Positions 1 to 5,333 of a stretch of 5,333 nt of DNA are shown here, in pieces (the first letter of the stretch is position 1; each line of letters begins with the position of its first letter). Source of the stretch: Bacteroidota bacterium (lineage in GTDB: Bacteria > Bacteroidota > Bacteroidia > Chitinophagales > Chitinophagaceae); NCBI GenBank assembly GCA_013414745.1, contig CP058707.1, positions 1,365,119-1,370,451 on the forward strand. The letters run 5' to 3'. Below the pieces are notes generated by a model. The model saw only the letters and a list, made by a program, of their open reading frames with translations, was not told where the DNA came from and searched no databases. The position numbers and the translations under genes are program-made.

Positions 1-720
1 ATCTAACACATTATCGCCGTCAACATCAGACCAGAAATAAGCATACGGCAGGTTGGGAGTTTCTTCAGGCGGGAAAAACGTTTTAGTCATTCCTAATGGC
101 GTTAAAATACTATCCCGGATGATTTGATGGATGGGTTTGCCTAACTTCAATTCTAAAATTTTTCCGGCGAGGGTATACCCCGTATTACAATATTCCCAAC
201 TCGCACCGGGTGCGAAACTTGGGGCGGTAATATAATTTTGAAGGATCTCGTCTTTCGTCCACAAATACGACAAATTCGAATTAGCGGTTATCCAAAATGC
301 ATTGTTGTTGGTATAACTGGCTATTCCACTGGTATGATTTAAAATTTGACGTAAGGTGATGGAAGGATTGATATTGGCATACCCTGGCGCCAACATGCCC
401 AATGTATCATCCAGAGAAAGTTGTCCGCTTTGTACCAATTTTAAGACACATACACTCACAAAGGTTTTTGTGTTACTGCCGATGCCAATTAACATGTTTG
501 TATCCAGTGGAAGACCCGGACCGGAATTACCATAACTGGAAGACCAGACTCCATCATTGGTGCGAACAGCCACATTTAAGCCTCGAAATTTATACAGATT
601 ACCTACGTCTGTGAGGGTATCTTGTAATTCGGCAATGATATTGGCGGGAATTTGAGCTTGATTTCTTGTCAACACTGAAAACAGCAATCCGATCAAAAGG
701 AAATATTTTTCATGGCGCAT
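1..720 (-). CDS. Secreted serine hydrolase, beta-lactamase/DD-peptidase fold (PF00144-like), 3' end outside the window
   Basis: 240 residues are visible and uninterrupted, and the C-terminal part is beyond base 1. The N-terminus (MRHEKYFLLIGLLFSV, ending near residue 23 at QAQ) looks like a signal peptide, so the enzyme is probably exported. The class C beta-lactamase/DD-carboxypeptidase signatures are present: S82-N-T-K85 (SxxK nucleophile and base), an H-T-S-G-I motif near residue 130, and Y177-C-N179 (YxN). Family members hydrolyse peptidoglycan peptides, beta-lactams, esters or D-amino acid peptides; the substrate cannot be read here. The visible end is Asp-rich (SDVDGDN). The start at 720 is chosen because it places the hydrophobic segment right after a short positive N-terminus; an in-frame ATG at 795 would add 25 polar residues before it. 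It is the longest stretch in the window without an apparent indel. It lies about 60 bases beyond the possible small gene at 782-980 on the same strand. Confidence 0.87.
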   Translation of the reverse strand, partial: MRHEKYFLLIGLLFSVLTRNQAQIPANIIAELQDTLTDVGNLYKFRGLNVAVRTNDGVWSSSYGNSGPGLPLDTNMLIGIGSNTKTFVSVCVLKLVQSGQLSLDDTLGMLAPGYANINPSITLRQILNHTSGIASYTNNNAFWITANSNLSYLWTKDEILQNYITAPSFAPGASWEYCNTGYTLAGKILELKLGKPIHQIIRDSILTPLGMTKTFFPPEETPNLPYAYFWSDVDGDNVLD

Positions 721-781
721 AGATTTTGAATCAAATTTCAAACAAGAATCGTTTTGGATGCAAAAAATATTCGAACGGTTT

Positions 782-980
782 TTATGCTCTTTCATCGGCA
801 CAAACGTACTCCGCTTGAAACGCTACGGGGTCACAAATGAAATTATACCGACGTGCTATCTGTAATACCGCTTGTGTGGTTGTCACCTTTGTTCCTCAGC
901 TACATCCACATCATCGGTACAGGTTAAACCAATACATCTGATTTAAACAACCAGCTTATTACCGATTTATTCTTAATCAT
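782..980 (-). CDS. Possible 66-residue hypothetical protein, visible only after restoring two bases
   Basis: I do not recognise this protein. Reading leftward from ATG 980, the frame runs MIKNKSVISWLFKSDVLV and then hits a stop. Adding one T to the T3 run at 926-928 carries it into LTCTDDVDVAEEQ. Adding one A to the A3 run at 888-890 carries it into KVTTTQAVLQIARRYNF, ICDPVAFQAEYVCADERA and a TAA at 782-784. Restored length is 67 codons including the stop. The last 35 codons form a clean frame with a likely amphipathic helix and two Cys (ICDP, YVCAD); a third Cys precedes them. No signal peptide is evident. An in-frame ATG at 1004 is an alternative start. It sits between the terminator at 1143-1172 and the serine hydrolase. 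Two free corrections in so short a gene make chance assembly possible, so confidence is limited. Confidence 0.38.
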
Positions 981-1018
981 GCGCGTTCCTCGCAAATAAG
1001 GCATGCATCGCTACAGGT

Positions 1019-1044
1019 CGGTCTCGTCAGAGCTGACGAGATCG
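1019..1044. repeat. Inverted repeat (operator-like or hairpin)
   Basis: TCTCGTCA (1022-1029) and TGACGAGA (1034-1041) are perfect inverted arms around GAGC. Two further pairs (C1019-G1044, G1020-C1043) extend the stem past a G-T position. No T-run follows on either strand, so it is not a typical intrinsic terminator. It lies just upstream of the possible small gene at 782-980 on the minus strand, where an operator or leader hairpin would fit. The rest of 981-1142 shows nothing recognisable. Confidence 0.5.
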
Positions 1045-1142
1045 TCTATATACCCATTCGCATTAGTATTATTTCTAAACAATCTGGGTAATTCACCAAC
1101 CCGGTATTACTTAAAGAAAACAGATACCAACTATTCTAAAAC

Positions 1143-1172
1143 AAAACTCCGGCCTTACGGGGCCGGAGTTTT
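1143..1172 (-). terminator. Strong intrinsic terminator, 12-bp perfect stem
   Basis: AAAACTCCGGCC (1143-1154) pairs perfectly with GGCCGGAGTTTT (1161-1172) around a six-base loop. On the minus strand the stem is followed by TTTTGTTTTAG, a good U-tract, and it begins 40 bases after the stop of the 81-residue gene, so it should end the peptidase transcript. On the plus strand it is followed only by TTTTACTT; termination in that direction is possible but no plus-strand gene precedes it. Confidence 0.88.
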
Positions 1173-1211
1173 ACTTCGTAGGTTGATTGGGTGTTCTTTG
1201 AAGTAGGCGCT

Positions 1212-1457
1212 TTATTGAATATCAAACGGTTCGATACTGGGGTTTGAAAAAGGTCCGGAAGCCGCATTGGGTTGAATTTTATCCAGAACAAGTTGATCAA
1301 TCATGACGCAGTAAACCGCCTTGTCCGGATCAACACATACAGCATTGAATTCAGGATTTAAATCACTGAGTTGAATTCCCAGTTTTTCTGCAATGCTTGG
1401 CAGCGTAGGTTTTTCTTCACCGGTCCACTTTAGCGTATATAAACTATATGATTTCAT
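1212..1457 (-). CDS. 81-residue protein resembling the N-terminal prodomain of the adjacent S8 peptidase
   Basis: Intact small gene starting MKSYSLYTLKWTGEEKPTLP and ending in PFDIQ, with no signal peptide or membrane helix. Its centre, LNPEFNAVCVDPDKAVYCV followed by MIDQ, follows the same pattern as the N-terminus of the neighbouring peptidase, which reads LDEEYGIVQIP, then a longer linker, then STYIVRAEVD. The shared pattern is L-D/N-x-E-aromatic-x-x-V, then P, then Y-x-V-x-x-x-D. This suggests a free-standing relative of the prodomain that could act in trans as folding chaperone, inhibitor or substrate. That function is inference; I recognise no named family. It has two Cys (AVCVD and VYCVM). 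It starts 49 bases after the peptidase stop, has an A-rich leader (TTAGAACA before the ATG), and is followed after 40 bases by the terminator, so it is probably co-transcribed with the peptidase. Confidence 0.75.
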   Translation of the reverse strand: MKSYSLYTLKWTGEEKPTLPSIAEKLGIQLSDLNPEFNAVCVDPDKAVYCVMIDQLVLDKIQPNAASGPFSNPSIEPFDIQ

Positions 1458-1506
1458 TGTTCTAAGATTTTCAGTACGGTCTGAGGCTACGTTCTTTTAA
1501 GTTTTC

Positions 1507-3176
1507 CTATTCGCCGGCATCCTGGCATCCGCAACCACAATCACCTTTGGACACTTCAGTATCCTTTGTTGAACCCAACTCCATCAATACCAGTTCATTT
1601 TCCAATTCATCCAGTCCGCTTGAAGGTTTCCTTTTGATCGAATTCGCGAACGTGCTTCAAAATTTCAGGGTCAATATCCGGAGGTAAGTTTGGAATTTCG
1701 CGGCGAATAAGCAAACATATTTTTGGATTCACTTTACACACATCAAACAATTTATGCTTGTCTTTTAATAGGGCACAAATGGAAGGATATCGTCTGCAAA
1801 ATGAAAGAAACGGGAATAATTTCTTCACAATCGCACAACCACTTACCAGACCGAATCCATACATGAAATCGTAACCAGTAGTACCGATATCTTTGGCTGT
1901 TGTACGCAGAATATTACGAATGGCAGCCGGGCGACGGCTTAAAGCGGCGCTCAACGGACGAACCGTCCGAATGGCGGCCACCACACCGGCTACTACTGGC
2001 GTTGCCGCAGAAGTACCTCCGTCGGCGGCATAAACACCACTGCCAGCGAAATGGGTATATCCGGTGACATCTGGTTTGTTGGTAGTTAAACGTCCGGGGC
2101 CCATGTTAGAATAACCAACCCGCTCCATGTTGGTACCTATTCCTACTACCGTGGTAACACTGGATGTGAGTTGGCACCATAGATTCCCTGATTGGTCACT
2201 CCCTGGCAGCGTCCATCGGGGCATTCAGGCCCGCAGTTTCCGGCAGCAAACAGAATGTCGGCTCCTTTTCCGGCAAGCGCCCCTACGATGAGATTAAAGG
2301 GATGGTTTGGATTTGAACTAAAGTTTCCGGGATGACCCACCGGGAAATCCCAACTAGGATGAAACATTCCCCAGCTATTATTGACTACCAAAGAACGGTT
2401 TTCACCAGGCACAACCGGACGGTTCATAAACTGAATCAAATGCTCGTAGGCTTTAATTCCATCTGAAAGGAAACCACTCATCACCGGGTTCGTGTTTCCT
2501 ACACGACTCAGCAGGGCAATATCCAATAAAGTCACTTTAGGTGCAGCAATGGTAACATCAAATGCACACATCGTACCATGACCCACAGGGGCACTTCCCA
2601 ATACGTTCGGAGAAGAAGCGGGTTTCCAACTCCAGGCCAGGTTGATGGATGGATTTTTCCGCGGCTGTTGAGATGCGCCATATTAATGCCGGTGTCAACA
2701 ATAGCCACATAAACGCCTTGACCGGTCATCCCTTTTTCCTTCATCTTATTCACACACAACAAGGATTCCACATCCGTATGCGATCCGCGGGCTGCACTTC
2801 CGGCACAAATGAGCGAAGACTGAATTTCAACATCGGCAAAAACCCCTTTTACATTTTTTTGTTTCATCAGTTCGTCCACGGTTTTGTCGAGATGTTTACT
2901 ATCCACTTCAGCCCTTACAATATAGGTACTGTCTTGTGGTTCCATACTGACATGAACATCATTAGAAGAATAGTTGGCCAGATCGGTTGAAGAGGCAAAT
3001 GGATCGACTTTCTGAACACCCGGAATCTGAACGATGCCATATTCCTCATCCAGTTTTAAGTTTCCAATTTTTGGCAGGCCGGTTTTTGTATTCGCAGCCC
3101 CGGGTTGATTGGAGGCGGCATGAATTTGTTCGACTTCAGCACTATGCTTCAGCTCGATGATTAATTTGTTTTTCAT
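1507..3176 (-). CDS. S8 family (subtilisin-type) serine peptidase with Cys-rich C-terminal tail; split by three single-base indels
   Basis: Raw frames are broken at about 2656 (T5 run, one base missing), 2161 (one base missing) and 1632-1635 (T4 run, one base extra). Correcting these gives exactly 557 codons, i.e. 556 residues. Residues 1-150 form an N-terminal prodomain-like region (MKNKLIIELKHSAEVEQ, STYIVRAEVD) without a signal peptide. The catalytic domain is complete: Asp161 in VAIVDTGIN, His200 in VGHGT, oxyanion Asn314 in FAAGN, Ser390 in GGTSAATP. A Cys-rich insertion (GNCGPECPDGRC) follows the oxyanion Asn. After the domain come two C-x3-P-x-I-C repeats (461-468 and 481-488), an acidic stretch (SGLDELENELVLMELG) and the terminus KGDCGCGCQDAGE. 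Intact catalytic residues suggest an active endopeptidase; its substrate and location are unknown. The start follows an A-rich leader and is the first ATG of the open frame. If the breaks are real it is a pseudogene, but similar breaks in unrelated genes argue against that. Confidence 0.85.
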
Positions 3177-3193
3177 GGTGATTTTTTTGGTTT

Positions 3194-3222
3194 AAAATTT
3201 AAATGCGGTTGTTTCGAATCAA
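3194..3222 (-). promoter_or_regulatory. Candidate Bacteroidota-type promoter for the S8 peptidase
   Basis: On the minus strand TTG (3222-3220) is followed after 18 bases by TAAATTTT (3201-3194), one mismatch from the TAnnTTTG -7 element described for Bacteroidota. The implied leader before the ATG at 3176 would be very short. The match is weak and the region is AT-rich, so it may be chance. Confidence 0.2.
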
Positions 3223-3358
3223 CGATGCAAAACTCCGACCTATTCAAAACCCGAACCAGAGGCAATACACCAAAAACTGGATCAGAAAAGACCCAATATT
3301 CCTACCGTCGTTTAACGGTTTTTACTACGCAACTTGTTTCCCTTATCATCCTAAAGCA

Positions 3359-3386
3359 TTGCGCATCAAGGGTTATAGTAAATTTA
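3359..3386 (+). promoter_or_regulatory. Candidate Bacteroidota-type promoter for the membrane-protein/kinase operon
   Basis: TTG (3359-3361) and TAAATTTA (3379-3386) are separated by 17 bases, resembling the TTG / TAnnTTTG pattern with one mismatch in the -7 element. It would give a leader of about 80 bases before the ATG at 3476. This rests on pattern only. Confidence 0.22.
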
Positions 3387-3475
3387 TCAACAACCCCACA
3401 CGATTCTGCCATAAGAAACTCCCCAACTGGATTACATTTGAAACAGATATGACTGTGTACCAAAAAATAAAAAAT

Positions 3476-4201
3476 ATGAAATCCTCCAAACCACTTTTAT
3501 TTCTGACGATCTTGTTTATGGCAACGACGGCCTATTTAGGTTATCGCTTGTTAAGTTTGAAAGAAAGCACCCCATCATGCACAACCTGTTATTCGATGGA
3601 TTGCGAATCGCCATTCAATAGTATCAGCATGGAAACAGCACTAAGCATGATTCGCATGTATCGCGACAAACAATGGACTGCCAGTAACGGGCTGCTTCCA
3701 GGTAACCAGAATATTCAGGATGCCCGCAGCGTTTGGTTCAGCCTAAAAACTTTAAAACGATTTATTTACGAAATTGAAGCGCAGAGTGCAGCCCAATGCA
3801 ACGACTGTTCAGCCCAGTTAGGCGTTCGAATCTATTATGGTGCCTACCCCGATAAAGTTAGCATGTCGAATAACCCTGACCTTCGTGACTTACCTGCTGA
3901 GTATGCCTATTTACATTCCGTTCTATTTGTGCCAACTGTTCGCGAAGGAAATCTGGATTTAGACTTTTTCCGGGTATGATGGAAAATTGCAAACCGGGAT
4001 CCATTGAAGATGTGGTGGATTCAAAAAGAGTGCGTTCAGACAAAAAAGCCCCATCTTGTTACTTGCACCGGCTTCCAACCTGGATGGCTCTGTGATGAAC
4101 CATGGCCATCTGGTGCCGCCGCCTTTGATGCCACCATTTGCACCGGGGCTAAATTGTTGCGTATAGCAGATAACCTACAAGGAAGCTGTATTCCTCAATA
4201 A
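3476..4201 (+). CDS. Membrane-anchored hypothetical protein, first gene of the kinase operon; split by four single-base indels
   Basis: The start at 3476 (MKSSKPLLFLTILFMATTAY) gives one N-terminal membrane helix or uncleaved signal (about residues 6-25) after a short basic start. An in-frame ATG at 3449 would add nine residues. Then come a Cys cluster (CTTCYSMDC, residues 35-43), a helical part, DARSVWFSLKTLKRFIYEIE, a second CNDC motif, and LGVRIYYGAYPD and VLFVPT strands. The raw frame stops at 3977. Removing a T at 3965-3969, removing a T at 4004-4005, adding a C at 4049-4052 and adding a base near 4122 continues it through DFSGYDGKLQTGIH, EDVVDSKRVRSDKKAP, ILLLAPASNLDGSVMNHGHL and VPPPFDATICTGAKLLRIAD to TAA 4199-4201. 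The corrections sum to zero, giving 241 residues. The globular part probably faces the periplasm. I cannot name a family. Two bases separate it from the next gene, so the two are probably translated together and may function together. Confidence 0.68.
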
Positions 4202-4203
4202 CC

Positions 4204-4878
4204 ATGCAAGTATTACAGCCCGTCTTATTGTTCTTATTAATACTATAGACCTTAAGCTGTATGATTTGGGTTAGGAATTTTGCCGCATGGAAGCATTCCA
4301 GTTTGCAACTTTTTCCATTCTATCTCTGTTTTATTGTAGGTGCTGAAACAGTGGGCTGGATACTCGACCTTAAAAGCGAGTTTGCTCTGGCTGCTAATTT
4401 TTTAAGTATCTGGTGATCCGGTTGAGTATTGCTTCCTGCTCTTTCTTTTCTATCGGGAATGGGTTCACTGGAAATATCGTTATGTTGTTCTGCTTTTCAT
4501 CAGCCTATATCTGGTCAGTTTTATGGCAGAAACGTATCTGGGGTGGACCCGCCATCTTCGATTTTTTCATTATCCTACACCCTCGGCAATTTGTTCCTTC
4601 TGATTACAGTGCTTGCTTTTTTTGCGACTAGGTTCCGGAAAGGGGATTTTGTTTATCCGTCACAATCCACTCTTTTGGATGAGTTGTGGAATGTTGGTTT
4701 TTTAGGCTCTTTTCCCTTTTACGGTTTGTACTTGTTTCTGGGTAAAACCAACCTGATACTCTTTTACCGCTACCAGTTTATCGTCACCTTGCTGAATTGT
4801 TTTATGTACACCTTATTTTTAATTGCCGGATTATGGGGCAAACCGAAATATATATCTTCATTTTCCTCGCTTCACTAA
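4204..4878 (+). CDS. Multi-pass (about seven helices) membrane protein paired with the histidine kinase; split by indels
   Basis: The start MQVLQPVLLFLLIL at 4204 is two bases after the preceding stop. An in-frame TAG at 4246-4248 interrupts the first helix; the same frame then continues TLSCMIWVRNFAAWKHSSLQ and LFPFYLCFIVGAETVGWIL. Removing a G at 4412-4413, adding a G at 4538-4541, removing a G near 4641-4644 and adding a T near 4702-4707 yields DPVEYCFLLFLFYREWVHWK, YRYVVLLFISLYLVSFMAE, PSSIFSLSYTLGNLFLLITV, IRHNPLFWMSCGMLVFLG and the final helix FIVTLLNCFMYTLFLIAGLW, ending at TGA 4876-4878. The corrections sum to zero: 224 residues. The layout and the NPLFW...G signature recall a common Bacteroidota membrane family found next to HisKA_3 kinases; this is from memory. 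A start at 4261 would avoid the TAG but lose the first helix. Its 3' end overlaps the kinase start by 46 bases. It may act as the sensory subunit for that kinase, which is inference. Confidence 0.65.
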
Positions 4879-5333
4879 TTGTCGGAGTATTTATTGTGGG
4901 CATCATACTGTTTATCATTCAGTATCGCAGGCGGGTGGTGGAATACGAACAGGAAAAACAACTGACCGAAATGCTGCATCAGGCAGAAATACAGCAAGCA
5001 CAATTAGAGATGCAAGAGTTTACCATGCAGGATATTGGCCGTGAATTACACGATGGAATTGGCCAACGCATCACCCTGGCCAGTATTTATCATCGTCAGC
5101 TTGGTTCTGAATTACGGGAAGATGCTTTGAAGGAGCGGCACACGGAAGTTGCCAATATTCTGAAAGACACCTTAACCGAGTTGCGAAGTATTTCAAAAGA
5201 ATTGACCAGTGATTCCATGTACGATATCAAATTGCATGAATTACTTCAACATGAGATCGATACGATTTCACGCTCGGGAGGTTCATGTAAAAAGCCAATT
5301 GGAGAACTTACCTGCCTTGCCTTTCAGACACGT
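4833..5333 (+). CDS. Sensor histidine kinase, HisKA_3 (NarL/DesK-like) type, 3' end outside the window; one indel near the right edge
   Basis: Start MGQTEIYIFIFLASLIVG at 4833. One membrane helix (about residues 6-29) is followed by RRR and a Gln/Glu-rich coiled coil (about 35-65), then the H-box GRELHDGIGQ with His73 as phosphoacceptor, the HisKA_3 dimerisation helices (ITLASIYHRQL, NILKDTLTELRSISKEL) and the linker HELLQHEIDTISRSG. There is no extracellular or cytoplasmic sensor domain. After Gly149 the raw frame loses sense. Removing one G at 5277-5281 (GGGAGG) restores VHVKSQLENLPALPF, which matches the usual linker leading into the HATPase_c domain in this family. The ATPase domain should lie beyond the edge. 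It overlaps the upstream membrane protein, implying translational coupling and joint function. Kinases of this class normally phosphorylate a LuxR/NarL-type response regulator, expected just downstream. Confidence 0.88.
   Translation, partial: MGQTEIYIFIFLASLIVGVFIVGIILFIIQYRRRVVEYEQEKQLTEMLHQAEIQQAQLEMQEFTMQDIGRELHDGIGQRITLASIYHRQLGSELREDALKERHTEVANILKDTLTELRSISKELTSDSMYDIKLHELLQHEIDTISRSGGSCKKPIGELTCLAFQTR

Larger units (their letters stand above)
3177..3475. other. Divergent intergenic region
   Basis: About 300 bases separate the minus-strand peptidase from the plus-strand operon. Open frames exist on both strands (for example a plus-strand extension of the 3476 gene back to 3203), but they have low-complexity, non-protein-like composition. 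I support no gene here. It should carry promoters for both directions; the best candidates are listed separately. A weak 5-bp hairpin with a T5 tail (ACCGT 3304-3308 / ACGGT 3315-3319) is not convincing as a terminator. Confidence 0.6.

Noticed and set aside
402..614. Plus-strand open frame of 70 codons
   Set aside because: It is antisense to the well-supported serine hydrolase and has no protein-like features.
1003..1206. Plus-strand open frame of 67 codons
   Set aside because: It runs through the palindrome and the terminator hairpin and has no recognisable features.
1507..1620. A stand-alone RiPP precursor gene ending in CGCGCQDAGE
   Set aside because: The frame has no ATG, GTG or suitable TTG start upstream of the leader-like part; the first ATG gives only 23 codons. 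Correcting one base in a T4 run joins it to the S8 peptidase and makes that gene exactly 557 codons, so a tail is more likely than a separate gene.
1507..2660. Programmed ribosomal frameshifting in the peptidase
   Set aside because: Shifts in both directions at several unrelated sites, with no classical slippery heptamer plus downstream structure seen, and similar breaks in neighbouring genes.
2649..2990. Plus-strand open frame of 113 codons
   Set aside because: It is antisense to the S8 peptidase, which has clear catalytic motifs.
1607..3176. Three separate peptidase-fragment genes
   Set aside because: The Asp, His and Ser catalytic motifs are spread over three frames in the correct order with matching junctions; this is one gene with breaks.
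3203..3475. N-terminal extension of the 3476 gene back to 3203
   Set aside because: The extra residues are compositionally odd, and the membrane helix right after the ATG at 3476 marks a natural N-terminus.
3858..4043. Minus-strand open frame of 61 codons
   Set aside because: It is antisense to the restored 3476-4201 gene and has no protein-like features.
4413..4631. Plus-strand open frame starting MIRLSIASC
   Set aside because: It is an out-of-frame shadow of the restored membrane protein, whose helices lie in the other two frames here.
1..5333. CRISPR arrays, tRNA or rRNA genes, insertion sequences
   Set aside because: No spaced direct repeats, cloverleaf-like sequence, conserved rRNA segments, transposase motifs or flanking terminal repeats were seen.

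Overview
The window is most likely from a member of the Bacteroidota (Chitinophagales/Saprospiria-like). The reasons are moderate GC, A-rich leaders without strong Shine-Dalgarno sequences, possible TTG/TAnnTTTG-type promoters, and a membrane protein plus HisKA_3 kinase pair of a style typical of that phylum. This assignment is from general recognition, not a search.

Left part, minus strand (1-3176). From right to left this holds a 556-residue S8 (subtilisin-type) serine peptidase (3176-1507), a short gap, an intact 81-residue protein that resembles the peptidase's own N-terminal prodomain (1457-1212), and a strong intrinsic terminator (1172-1143). Beyond these are a possible 66-residue Cys-containing protein (980-782) and a PF00144-type serine hydrolase (beta-lactamase/DD-peptidase fold) whose end lies outside the window (720-1). 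The peptidase and the 81-residue protein look like one transcription unit closed by the terminator.

Right part, plus strand (3476-5333). After a divergent intergenic region of about 300 bases come three tightly packed genes. They are a membrane-anchored hypothetical protein of 241 residues (3476-4201), a roughly seven-helix membrane protein of 224 residues (4204-4878), and the start of a HisKA_3/NarL-type sensor histidine kinase (4833 onward). The kinase has one membrane helix and no recognisable sensor domain, so the upstream membrane and anchored proteins are plausible sensory partners. A LuxR-type response regulator would be expected beyond the right edge.

The dominant oddity is that most genes are split by single-base indels, about 14 in 5.3 kb, many in or beside short homopolymers. 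Restoring one base at each site gives full, coherent proteins with catalytic residues intact, and in each completed gene the length becomes a whole number of codons. This pattern across unrelated genes fits uncorrected sequencing error better than gene decay. Coordinates are given for the restored genes. The correction also exposes parts hidden in the raw frames, notably a Cys-rich peptidase tail ending in a C-G-C-G-C motif.
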